A stretch of DNA of 64,000 nt, taken from assembly GCF_900090195.1 (NCBI RefSeq), contig NZ_LT607803.1, positions 124,001 through 188,000 of the forward strand. The letters run 5' to 3'. The DNA is from Variovorax sp. HW608 (GTDB lineage: Bacteria; Pseudomonadota; Gammaproteobacteria; Burkholderiales; Burkholderiaceae_C). A program made the position numbers and the translations under genes. Below, one piece after another: positions 36,036 to 45,322 of the stretch. The notes beneath the pieces are model-generated. The model was not told where the DNA came from. It saw nothing but the letters and a program-made list of their open reading frames with translations, and ran no database searches. Positions within the stretch are counted from its first letter, which is position 1. Every line of letters begins with the position of its first letter.

Positions 36036-37223
36036 TTACTCCAGCGCCGAAGCCGGGCCGAAGAACTCGTAGCGTGCCTGCTGGTCCGGCACGCCGATCG
36101 CGCGCAGCGCGCGCTTGACCTGCTGCATGAAAGGCTTCGGCCCGAGGAAGTAGGCCTCGACCGAGCGCTTGTCGCCCGGCAGCCACTCGGCGAGCTTCTC
36201 GGCGTCGATGCGGCCCACGGCGTGCGGCGCCTCGGCCTTGTCGCTCGGGGCTTCCTCGTAGCAGTAGAAGCGCTTGAGCTGCGGGTGCTTGTGCGCCAGC
36301 GCATCGATGGTGCGGCGGAAGGCATGCACGCCGCGCGTGCGCGCGCAGTGGATGAAGTGCACCGGGCGCGAGGTCTTCAGCGCCTCTTCGAGCATCGCGA
36401 GCGTCGGCGTGATGCCGACGCCGCCGCTGATCAGCACCAGCGGGCGGTCGCTTTGCGTGAGGGTGAACGCGCCGGCCGGCGGGAACAGCTCGATCACGGC
36501 GCCTTCCTGCACGTGGTCGTGCAGATGGTTCGACACCACGCCGCCCGCCTCGCGCTTCACGCTGATGCGGTAGGTCTTGCCGTTCGGCGCGGCCGACAGC
36601 GAGTAGTTGCGGCGCACCTCCTGGCCGTTCACCACGAGGCGCAGGCCGATGTACTGGCCGGGCTGGAAGTCCACCACCGGCCGGCCGTCGACCGGGGCGA
36701 GGTAGAACGAGGTGATCTCGTCGCTTTCGGCTTCGCGGCGGACGACCTTGAAGTCGCGTGCGCCGCGCCAGCCGCCCGGTGCGCTCGCATTGGTGTCGTA
36801 GGCGGCCTGCTCCGCGCCGATCAGGATGTCCGCCAGTTGCTGGTAGGCGGCGGCCCAGGCGGCGATGACCTCGTCGGTCGCGATCTCGGCGCCGAGCACT
36901 TCGCGGATCGCGCGCAGCAGGCAGGTGCCGACGATCGGGTAGTGCTCCGGCAGCACTTGCAGCGCGACGTGCTTGTTGACGATCTGCCCCGCGAGGTCGC
37001 CCAGTGCTTCGAGCCGGTCGATGTTGCGCGCGTACATGAGCACGCCGTTGGCCAGCGCGCGCGGCTGATCGCCGCTGCTCTGGTGCGCCTGGTTGAAGAG
37101 CGGGCGCACCTCCGGGTATTCGCCCAGCATGATCTTGTAGAAATGGGTCGTCAGGGCTTCGCCGCCGGTCTCGAGCAGGGGCACCGTGGCGGTGATGATG
37201 GCTTTCTGTTGGGTCGTGAGCAT
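36036..37223 (-). CDS. hmp: Flavohemoglobin, nitric oxide dioxygenase
   Basis: 395-residue flavohemoprotein, the family norm. The globin domain (1-138) carries heme-pocket Tyr29, Gln53 and proximal His85 at the same numbers as E. coli Hmp. The FAD domain has RRNYSLSAAPN, and the NAD domain has VLISGGVGITPTLAMLEEAL. It converts NO and O2 to nitrate with NADH. It is divergent from norR, and three NorR-type sites lie in the 159-bp gap, so it is expected to be induced by NO through NorR and sigma-54. Confidence 0.96.
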   Translation of the reverse strand: MLTTQQKAIITATVPLLETGGEALTTHFYKIMLGEYPEVRPLFNQAHQSSGDQPRALANGVLMYARNIDRLEALGDLAGQIVNKHVALQVLPEHYPIVGTCLLRAIREVLGAEIATDEVIAAWAAAYQQLADILIGAEQAAYDTNASAPGGWRGARDFKVVRREAESDEITSFYLAPVDGRPVVDFQPGQYIGLRLVVNGQEVRRNYSLSAAPNGKTYRISVKREAGGVVSNHLHDHVQEGAVIELFPPAGAFTLTQSDRPLVLISGGVGITPTLAMLEEALKTSRPVHFIHCARTRGVHAFRRTIDALAHKHPQLKRFYCYEEAPSDKAEAPHAVGRIDAEKLAEWLPGDKRSVEAYFLGPKPFMQQVKRALRAIGVPDQQARYEFFGPASALE

Positions 37224-37323
37224 GGGGACCAGAATCCTTGGAGTGGGAGATGCGAAAGCACGTCAGATTGCAAGTGCCGTTCCAGCCGGGCGCGCCATGC
37301 GAATCAATGACTTGCGCATCGAT

Positions 37324-37382
37324 GATGTCTTTTTGACATCGCTAAGATGCTGTCGTTTTGACATCCTGCGTGTCCGATTGAC

Positions 37383-37383
<1 letters not shown>
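37324..37383. promoter_or_regulatory. Three NorR-type enhancer sites (TGTC-N5-GACA)
   Basis: Inverted repeats TGTC-N5-GACA occur at 37326-37338, 37351-37363 and 37371-37383, start-to-start spacings 25 and 20 bp. The first extends to a 17-bp palindrome (37324-37340). Each contains GT-N7-AC, the NorR core described for Ralstonia and E. coli. The third overlaps the A of the norR start codon. NorR normally needs three sites at sigma-54 promoters, so the number fits. Confidence 0.85.
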
Positions 37384-38981
<1,598 letters not shown>

Positions 38982-38988
38982 GGAAGCC

Positions 38989-39813
38989 TCAGCCTTTCGC
39001 GCGCGCGGGCGGCACCTCGATGACGAGGTCCGGCCGGAAGTTCTCCTGCTCGCCCTTCGACCTGTAGCCGAGCGGGTTCGCGACCACGCGGCAGCCATCC
39101 TTCACATAGTCGAACTGGCAGTGCAGATGCCCGTGCAGCCAGAGGTCCGCGCGCGGCAGCAATTCATCGAGGTTGTTGCAGAAGCCGGCGGTGCCCGGCG
39201 TCAGGCCAAAGCGCGGATCGGCGCTTGCGAGCGTCGGCGCGAAATGGGTGATGGCGACCGTCGTGCCGTCGAAGTCCTGTGCCAGCGCCTCGCGCAGCCA
39301 GGCCTGGCACGTCAGTGAGTGCTCTCTTAGCGGTTCGGCGAGGAAGATCTTGCCGTGCCGGACCGTGGCCGCTTTCTCCAGGTAGAAGTTGGCCGCGCGC
39401 ATCGCCTTGCCGCGCTTCGTGAGCGCTTCGGTCATCGTGTCGGCCGGCTCGACCAGGGCATCGAAATCGGCCCAGAGCGTGGTGCCGATGAAGCGCACGC
39501 CATCGATGACGCGGGTTTCGCGTTCGAGCCAGCCGATGTCCAGCGCGTCGCAGAGTTCGCGCAGCCGGCTGTGGACCTCGTCGAAATCAGCGGCGTCGTA
39601 CTCGTGGTTGCCCGGTATGTAGATCACCGGCACCGGCCAGCCGTGACGCGGCGAGAACCGGGCGAGGCCGAAATCGGCTTCCAGGAGCCGCGAGCCCGGC
39701 TGGTAGGAGCCGATGTCGCCCGCGAGCACCAGCAGGTCGGCATCCGGTGCCGGGGCGATCTCGAGCCTCGGATGGACTTCGATATGCAGGTCTGAGAGGA
39801 GCTGGAGCTTCAT
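38989..39813 (-). CDS. Calcineurin-like metallophosphoesterase
   Basis: 274-residue metallophosphoesterase with intact metal motifs: LLSDLHIEV, LAGDIGSYQ, IPGNHEYD, ITHFAP and HGHLHCQFDY. The order D-x-H, GD, GNH[ED], H, GHxH matches the family. It likely hydrolyses a phosphodiester or phosphomonoester in the cytoplasm since no signal peptide is present. It converges on norR with 7 bp between stops. The substrate is unknown. Confidence 0.85.
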   Translation of the reverse strand: MKLQLLSDLHIEVHPRLEIAPAPDADLLVLAGDIGSYQPGSRLLEADFGLARFSPRHGWPVPVIYIPGNHEYDAADFDEVHSRLRELCDALDIGWLERETRVIDGVRFIGTTLWADFDALVEPADTMTEALTKRGKAMRAANFYLEKAATVRHGKIFLAEPLREHSLTCQAWLREALAQDFDGTTVAITHFAPTLASADPRFGLTPGTAGFCNNLDELLPRADLWLHGHLHCQFDYVKDGCRVVANPLGYRSKGEQENFRPDLVIEVPPARAKG

Positions 39814-39870
39814 GAATGCAGTCTAGAAGAGGTTGTTATGCATGGAGTGCATAGATTGGGGTTTGAAAAT

Positions 39871-39886
39871 TTAGGGAAAACCCTTA
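39871..39886. promoter_or_regulatory. TTAGGGAAAACCCTTA motif upstream of a small-protein gene
   Basis: An interrupted palindrome with arms AGGG/CCCT around AAAA lies 48 bp before the 56-codon gene, in a locally AT-rich stretch. A close relative (CTAGGGTTTCCCCTAAG at 41127-41143) precedes another small gene beyond the LysR gene. The factor is unknown. Confidence 0.5.
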
Positions 39887-39933
39887 ATCTATGAATCATC
39901 ATCATTCTTCAGGGCGCGTCATCGCGCACCATC

Positions 39934-40104
39934 ATGTTCAGCTTGCTTGCCTACGTGGCACGTTTCTTCCGTTCTTCCGGCCCGGCGAATGCCAACCTGG
40001 CCACCACGCTGATGGAAGCCGCCGACGGCCGTGCCGGCATGGACGCCCATCATGCGCAGGAATTGCGCGCAGCCGCCAGCGCCTGGCTGAGCGTCATCCG
40101 CTAA
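39934..40104 (+). CDS. 56-residue hypothetical protein
   Basis: Small open frame MFSLLAYVARFFRSSGPANA to ...LSVIR with GC-rich third positions like real genes here. The N-terminus is hydrophobic with Arg, possibly an amphipathic membrane helix; the rest is Ala-rich and helical (AHHAQELRAAASAWL). No ribosome site is obvious, which lowers confidence. Its stop overlaps the LysR stop on the other strand (TAA at 40102-40104, TAG at 40103-40101). I do not recognise a family. Confidence 0.55.
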   Translation: MFSLLAYVARFFRSSGPANANLATTLMEAADGRAGMDAHHAQELRAAASAWLSVIR

Positions 40105-41081
40105 GCGGGGTTTCTCGATAGCGGTGCCGTCCCCGCGAAGGCCGCGGCGGCGGATCGCAACAGGGCCTGGCGCAGCCACTCATGCGCGTGCCCTTGCTGC
40201 GCGCGCCGGTGCCAGAGCGCGTCCACATGCACCTGCGGCTGCTCGAAGGGCAGGTCGCGCAGGACCAGTTGATCCTGGATGCCGGTCACGCGTACGAAGT
40301 GGCGAGGCATCACGGTGAGCAGGTCCGAATTGGCGACCACCCGACCGGCGGTGAAGAACTGGTTGACCGTGGCCACGATGCGCCGCTCGCGACCGAGCGC
40401 GCCGAGCGTCTGGTCGATGAGGCCGTAGGGCCGTCCTGAAAAGCTCACCAGCAGGTGGCGCGCCGCGCAATAGGCGTCGAGCGTCAGCGGCGCCGACGCC
40501 AGCGGATGGTCTTTGCGCATCACGCAGACGTACTCGCCGACATAGAGGCGCATGGTCTCGAACGGCGCTGCGACCTCCGACTGGCCTCGGGCGGCGAGGC
40601 TGGCGACCACGGCCGGAAAGTAGCCGATCGCCATGTCCACTTCCTCGTTCTCGAGCATGCGGCGCGGATCGCGCGTGGTCAGCGGCAGCACACGCAGGGA
40701 CACGGCCCTCGCCTCGGATTCGACGATCTCGACCAGGCCCGGCATGAGCTCCGCGGCCGTGGCGTCGGCCATCGCGAGCAGGAAGGTGGTGTCCGCGACG
40801 CCGGCATCGAATTCCCCGGGCGCCAGGGTGTGCTGCAACTGCCGCAGCGCGTCGCGCACCGCGGGCCACAGCGCCAGCGCGCGCGGCGTGGGCTCGACAC
40901 CGGCGCCCGAGCGGCGCACAAGGTCGTCGCCCAGCACCTCGCGCAGGCGCCGCAGGGCGTTGCTGACTGCGGGCTGGGTGATGGCGAGATTCCGCGCGGC
41001 CCGCGTGAGGTTGCGCTCGGCCATCACCTCGTCGAAGACGCGGAGCAGGTTGAGGTCGAGGGTGCGAAAGTTGACGTCCAT
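40101..41081 (-). CDS. LysR-family regulator (NodD/PcaQ-like branch)
   Basis: 326-residue LysR regulator. HTH region: LDLNLLRVFDEVMAERNLTR, AITQPAVSNALRRLREVLGD. The effector domain follows with FLLAMADATAAELMPGLVEI. ATG 41081 is preferred over the GTG one codon upstream. The N-terminus resembles LysR proteins that control aromatic or xenobiotic pathways (NodD/LinR/DntR branch), but the flanking genes are two small proteins, each with the GGG-AAA-CCC motif. It may therefore regulate those small genes. Confidence 0.87.
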   Translation of the reverse strand: MDVNFRTLDLNLLRVFDEVMAERNLTRAARNLAITQPAVSNALRRLREVLGDDLVRRSGAGVEPTPRALALWPAVRDALRQLQHTLAPGEFDAGVADTTFLLAMADATAAELMPGLVEIVESEARAVSLRVLPLTTRDPRRMLENEEVDMAIGYFPAVVASLAARGQSEVAAPFETMRLYVGEYVCVMRKDHPLASAPLTLDAYCAARHLLVSFSGRPYGLIDQTLGALGRERRIVATVNQFFTAGRVVANSDLLTVMPRHFVRVTGIQDQLVLRDLPFEQPQVHVDALWHRRAQQGHAHEWLRQALLRSAAAAFAGTAPLSRNPA

Positions 41082-41126
41082 CACATCTATGAATGGTAAA
41101 CATCAAGAAGATAAAGTGGAAAAACA

Positions 41127-41143
41127 CTAGGGTTTCCCCTAAG
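41127..41143. promoter_or_regulatory. CTAGGGTTTCCCCTAAG motif between LysR and membrane-protein gene
   Basis: Imperfect palindrome 46 bp from the LysR start and 49 bp from the start of the 146-residue membrane protein. Its reverse complement, CTTAGGGGAAACCCTAG, closely matches TTAGGGAAAACCCTTA at 39871-39886. It could be the autoregulatory site of the LysR protein or a site of an unrelated global factor. Confidence 0.5.
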
Positions 41144-41191
41144 ATCCCAGCATCGATTTCCGGACCTTCGTCCACTTTGGAGGGAACCATC

Positions 41192-41632
41192 ATGACAAGC
41201 TTCGTCCACGTACAGACTCCTGCCACCCATCCCGGCGTCGTTCGCGCCGAGACCGTGATCGAGCGCGTCCGCACCGCCCGTCGCAGCGAAGGCGGCGCCC
41301 GCGGCCTGGCCGCGCTGCTGCTGGCCGCCATCGTTTCGTCGCTGCTGGTCGCCGCCGACCGCCTCATGTCCACCACGGAAGAGGGCGGCCTGCTGGTCGT
41401 CTGGGCCGTGCTGTGGGCCGTGGCCTTCGTCGCCATCGCGCTGTTCGCCGGCACCGCCCGCAAGCTGGCCGACCGCCTGCTCGTCGCCGCGCGCAACAGC
41501 GCCCGCCGCCGTGCCGCCGCCCGCGCCGACGCGGAGTTCCTGGCCTACGCCAAGTTCGATCCCCGCATCCTGCGCGACCTGCAGGCGATCGCGACCCGCC
41601 ACGAGGCGGCCCTGGCCACCGCGCAGCGCTGA
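41192..41632 (+). CDS. 146-residue two-helix membrane protein of unknown function
   Basis: Two adjacent helices (about residues 38-58 and 66-90) lie between a cytoplasmic N-terminal segment and a basic, Ala/Arg-rich C-terminal helix (RNSARRRAAARADAEFLAYA, KFDPRILRDLQAI). ATG 41192 has a strong GGAGGGA site 6 bp upstream; the longer in-frame start overlaps the regulatory palindrome. The R-rich tail recalls DUF1127-like ends (DPRILRDLQ), but it is not a convincing match. Followed by a strong bidirectional terminator. Family not recognised. Confidence 0.78.
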   Translation: MTSFVHVQTPATHPGVVRAETVIERVRTARRSEGGARGLAALLLAAIVSSLLVAADRLMSTTEEGGLLVVWAVLWAVAFVAIALFAGTARKLADRLLVAARNSARRRAAARADAEFLAYAKFDPRILRDLQAIATRHEAALATAQR

Positions 41633-41670
41633 GCCGGATCGCCGCGTGCCCGCCTCGCGCGGGCCCATGA

Positions 41671-41696
41671 AAAAAGCCGCCCGAGGGCGGCTTTTT
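41671..41696. terminator. Bidirectional rho-independent terminator
   Basis: AAAAAGCCGCC-CGAG-GGCGGCTTTTT: a six-base-pair GC stem with A- and T-tracts on both sides, so it can end the rightward membrane-protein transcript and the leftward pckG transcript. Confidence 0.9.
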
Positions 41697-41713
41697 GTTT
41701 GCTTCGGCGGAGC

Positions 41714-43561
41714 TCAGGCGGCGAGGCGCTGCTCGATCGCGGCCTTGGTCGCGGGCAGCTCCTTCGGCAGATGGTGCGCCAGTTGCTGGAACAGCTCGGT
41801 GTGCAGCTTCAGCTCGGCCTGCCATGCGGCCTTGTCGATGCTGGTCACGGTCTCGAACTGCGCGGCGCTGAAATCGAGGCCGGTCCAGTTGAGGTCCTCG
41901 TAGCGCGGGCTGACGCCGAAGACGTGCTCGGCGCCCTGGGCCTGGTTCTCGATCCGGTCGATCATCCACTTCAGCACGCGCATGTTCTCGCCGTAGCCGG
42001 GCCAGACGAACTTGCCGTCGGCGCCCTTGCGGAACCAGTTGGTGGTGTAGATCTTCGGCAGCTTCGCGCCGGAAGCGGCGAGCTTCTGACCGAGGTTCAG
42101 CCAGTGCTGGAAGTAGTCGCTCATGTTGTAGCCGGCGAACGGCAGCATCGCGAATGGATCGCGGCGCACCACGCCTTGCTGGCCGGCGGCGGCGGCGGTG
42201 GTCTCGGAGCCCATCGTCGCGGCCATGTACACGCCTTCGACCCAGTCGCGGGCCTCGGTCACCAGCGGCACGGTGGTGGAGCGGCGGCCGCCGAAGATGA
42301 AGGCGTCGATGGCGACGCCCTTCGGGTCGTCCCAGGCTTCGTCGAGGGCCGGGTTGTTGGTCGCGGCGACCGTGAAGCGCGCGTTCGGGTGCGCGGCCTT
42401 GGCGCCGGTTTCTTTGGCGATGGCGGGCGTCCAGTCCTTGCCCTGCCAGTCGATCGCGTGGGCCGGCGGCTCGCCCATGCCTTCCCACCAGACGTCGCCG
42501 TCGTCGGTCAGCGCCACGTTGGTGAAGATCACGTCGCGGTCGAGGCTGGCCATGCAGTTCGGATTGGTCTTCAGGTTGGTGCCGGGGGCGACGCCGAAGT
42601 AGCCCGCTTCGGGGTTGATCGCGTAGAGCTTGCCGTCGGCGCCGGGTTTGATCCAGGCGATATCGTCGCCGATGGTCGTGACCTTCCAGCCGTCGAAGCC
42701 GGCCGGCGGGATCAGCATCGCGAAGTTGGTCTTGCCGCAGGCGCTCGGGAAAGCCGCCGCGACGTGGTGCTTCTTGCCCGCTGGGCTGGTCACGCCGAGG
42801 ATCAGCATGTGCTCGGCGAGCCACCCTTCGTCGCGGCCCATGTTGGAGGCGATGCGCAGCGCGAAGCACTTCTTGCCCAAGAGCGCGTTGCCGCCGTAGC
42901 CCGAGCCGTAGCTCCAGATTTCGCGCGTTTCGGGATAGTGGACGATGTACTTCGTCTTGTTGCAGGGCCAGGCGACATCCTTCTGGCCGGCCTCGAGCGG
43001 CGCGCCGACCGTGTGGACGCACGGCACGAATTCGCCGTCATCGCCGAGCACCTCGTACACGGCCTTGCCCATGCGGGTCATGATCTTCATGTTGACGGCC
43101 ACGTAGGGGCTGTCCGAAAGCTCGACGCCGATGTGCGCGATCGGCGAACCCAGCGGGCCCATGCTGAACGGGACCACGTACATCGTGCGGCCCTGCATGC
43201 AGCCGTCGAACAGCGGCTGGAGCGTCGCGCGCATCTCGGCCGGGGCCATCCAGTTGTTGGTCGGGCCGGCGTCTTCCTTCCTGGCCGAGCAGATGAAGGT
43301 GCGATCCTCGACGCGGGCGACGTCGCTGGCGTCGGAAGTCGCGAGATAGGAATTGGGGCGCTTGGCCGGGTTGAGCCGCTTCAGGGTGCCGGCGTCGACC
43401 ATCTGCTGGCAGAAGCGGTCGTATTCCTCGGTGCTGCCGTCGCACCAGTGGATCGCGGCGGGCTTGCACAGCGCGGCCATTTCGGCCACCCAGGCGATCA
43501 GTTTTGCGTTCCTGACATAGGAAGGTGCCTGCATGACAAGACCCTTCAGCGGTGCGTTCAT
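41714..43561 (-). CDS. pckG: Phosphoenolpyruvate carboxykinase (GTP)
   Basis: 615-residue GTP-dependent PEPCK, converting oxaloacetate to PEP in gluconeogenesis. Diagnostic stretches include the kinase-1a loop [26 protein letters not shown], the metal-site region [11 protein letters not shown] and the GTP-form [14 protein letters not shown] and FGGRR sites. ATG 43561 is preferred over TTG one codon upstream and has AGGAG before it. Flanked by a strong terminator. It would supply sugar synthesis when the cell grows on the amino and organic acids whose catabolism is encoded around it. Confidence 0.96.
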   Translation of the reverse strand: MNAPLKGLVMQAPSYVRNAKLIAWVAEMAALCKPAAIHWCDGSTEEYDRFCQQMVDAGTLKRLNPAKRPNSYLATSDASDVARVEDRTFICSARKEDAGPTNNWMAPAEMRATLQPLFDGCMQGRTMYVVPFSMGPLGSPIAHIGVELSDSPYVAVNMKIMTRMGKAVYEVLGDDGEFVPCVHTVGAPLEAGQKDVAWPCNKTKYIVHYPETREIWSYGSGYGGNALLGKKCFALRIASNMGRDEGWLAEHMLILGVTSPAGKKHHVAAAFPSACGKTNFAMLIPPAGFDGWKVTTIGDDIAWIKPGADGKLYAINPEAGYFGVAPGTNLKTNPNCMASLDRDVIFTNVALTDDGDVWWEGMGEPPAHAIDWQGKDWTPAIAKETGAKAAHPNARFTVAATNNPALDEAWDDPKGVAIDAFIFGGRRSTTVPLVTEARDWVEGVYMAATMGSETTAAAAGQQGVVRRDPFAMLPFAGYNMSDYFQHWLNLGQKLAASGAKLPKIYTTNWFRKGADGKFVWPGYGENMRVLKWMIDRIENQAQGAEHVFGVSPRYEDLNWTGLDFSAAQFETVTSIDKAAWQAELKLHTELFQQLAHHLPKELPATKAAIEQRLAA

Positions 43562-43764
43562 CAATATCTCCTAAGTTGAAAATCGTCTTTTCAAAGGGGA
43601 CTCGGCCTCTAGCGCGGCGAGATCCATCGGAGAAAACGTTTCAGTCTAGGGAGAGGAGCCGGGGTCGCAACCAGCCGGTTATGCCCGCCTGAACGAGGGC
43701 CGTCTGTCGGCCTCTCGCTTCTTTTGGAGCGCGGAGCGGGAACGAAGTGCCCCGCGCGGAAGAA

Positions 43765-43917
43765 TCAGGCCACGTAGATGGCGATGGATGCCAGGAGCAG
43801 CATCAGGACCCCGCCGGCGATCGGCAACACCAGGGGCATGAGGTGGACGACCGACTCGACCGCGTCTTTTTCGACGGCGGCCGCGTGACCGGGCTCAACG
43901 GGGGTGGTCTGGGACAT
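43765..43917 (-). CDS. 50-residue small membrane protein
   Basis: Sequence begins MSQTTPVEPGHAAAVEKDAV and ends in one hydrophobic helix (LMPLVLPIAGGVLMLLLASI then AIYVA). A good AGGAAG ribosome site precedes ATG 43917. It lies alone between pckG and the threonine ammonia-lyase gene; the 203 bp between it and pckG hold no other gene that I can support. The single C-terminal helix and acidic N-terminus suggest a small regulatory or complex-associated membrane peptide. No family recognised. Confidence 0.65.
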   Translation of the reverse strand: MSQTTPVEPGHAAAVEKDAVESVVHLMPLVLPIAGGVLMLLLASIAIYVA

Positions 43918-44003
43918 GTTCTTCCTCGGATTCTCGGGTTCTCGGGACTCGCGCTATTTTACCGGCCGGGTTGCAATAGCGCGTCTAGGGGGTTGCGAGA
44001 CCC

Positions 44004-45212
44004 TCAGTGCTGCTCGTCGGCTTCGAATCCGGCGGCCCGGAGTGCGTCGAGCACGCTCGACAGGTGCTCGCGCCCGCGGGTCTGCAGCACCAGCTCGACA
44101 TCCACGTTCTGCGCCGTCTGCAGGGTGAACGCCCGCTGGTGATGCACCTCATCGATGTTAGCGCCCGCTTGCGCCACGGTGGCCGTGATGTGTGCCAACG
44201 AGCCCGGCACGTCCCGGGCGCTCACGCGGATCCGCGCCAGCCGGCCGGCCCGCACCATGCCGCGCTCGATGATGGCCGCCAGCAGCAGCGGATCGATGTT
44301 CCCGCCCGAAAGCACCAGCCCGATCCGCTTGCCCTGGAACCGCTCCGGATGCCGGATCAGCGCCGCGAGCCCGGCCGCGCCCGCGCCTTCGACCAGCGTC
44401 TTCTCGATCTCGAGCAGCATCAACACCGCCTGCTCGATGTCGCCCTCGTCGACCAGCACGAGGTCGTCCACCAGCCTGGCGATGATGTCCCGCGTCAGCA
44501 CGCCCGGCGTGCCGACCGCGATCCCCTCGGCGATCGTGTTGGTGCCCTGCGGGTACGACGTGCCCTTGACCGCGTTCACCATGGCCGGAAAGCGCGTCGT
44601 CTGCACGCCGATGATCTCGATGTCCGGCTTGCGCGCCCGGGCCGCCACGGCCATGCCGGCGATCAGGCCGCCGCCGCCGACCGAGACGACCAGCGTGTCG
44701 AGGTCGGGCACCGCGTCGAGCATCTCGAGGGCGATCGTTCCCTGCCCCGCGATGATGAGCTCGTCGTCGTACGGATGCACGAAGGTCAGGCCTTCGCGCT
44801 CTGCCAGTTCGAGCGCGTGGGCGCGCGCGCCCTCCAGCGTGTCGCCGTGCAGCACGACCTCGGCGCCGAAGCCGCGCGTGCGTTCGATCTTCACGCCGGG
44901 CGTGAAGCGCGGCATCACGATCAGCGCGCGCAGGCCCAGGCGCTGCGCGTGATAGGCCACGCCCTGGGCATGATTGCCGGCCGACATCGCGATCACGCCG
45001 CGTGTGCCGGCCTCGGAGAGCTCGACGAGTTTGTTACAGGCGCCGCGCTCCTTGAACGAAGCCGAGAACTGCAGGTTCTCGAACTTGAGGAAGACCTGGG
45101 CACCCACGATTTCCGACAGCGTGCGCGATTCGACGCAGGGGGTTTCGAGAATTTGCCCCAGGAGGCGCCGCGCAGCCCGTTCGATGTCTTGGATTTCAAC
45201 CATTGCGGGCAT
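44004..45212 (-). CDS. ilvA: Threonine ammonia-lyase with ACT domain
   Basis: 402-residue PLP enzyme making 2-oxobutyrate and ammonia from threonine. The PLP lysine is in SASFKERGA; AMSAGNHAQGVAYHA and the phosphate-binding VSVGGGGLIAGMA are present. A single ACT-like domain at the C-terminus (ARDVPGSLAHITATVAQAGA) makes this the short form, closer to TdcB/CTN-type enzymes than to the two-ACT E. coli IlvA. Short forms with ACT can be biosynthetic in Burkholderiales, so the symbol is provisional. The start is 110 bp from the divergent AAA+ gene. Confidence 0.92.
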   Translation of the reverse strand: MPAMVEIQDIERAARRLLGQILETPCVESRTLSEIVGAQVFLKFENLQFSASFKERGACNKLVELSEAGTRGVIAMSAGNHAQGVAYHAQRLGLRALIVMPRFTPGVKIERTRGFGAEVVLHGDTLEGARAHALELAEREGLTFVHPYDDELIIAGQGTIALEMLDAVPDLDTLVVSVGGGGLIAGMAVAARARKPDIEIIGVQTTRFPAMVNAVKGTSYPQGTNTIAEGIAVGTPGVLTRDIIARLVDDLVLVDEGDIEQAVLMLLEIEKTLVEGAGAAGLAALIRHPERFQGKRIGLVLSGGNIDPLLLAAIIERGMVRAGRLARIRVSARDVPGSLAHITATVAQAGANIDEVHHQRAFTLQTAQNVDVELVLQTRGREHLSSVLDALRAAGFEADEQH

Positions 45213-45322
45213 TGTGGACGGAATTGCAACTTCGGGATTTTTAATCCGCCTCAGGCTTCACGAAGCCAAAAGTCTGCGCTATGGTCGCTCCAGATTCAGT
45301 TTCTCCCCCTGGAGGGTGCCCG

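Noticed and set aside
43562..43764. Possible regulatory RNA upstream of pckG
   Set aside because: I see no convincing stem set, riboswitch core or terminator beyond short GC pairings.
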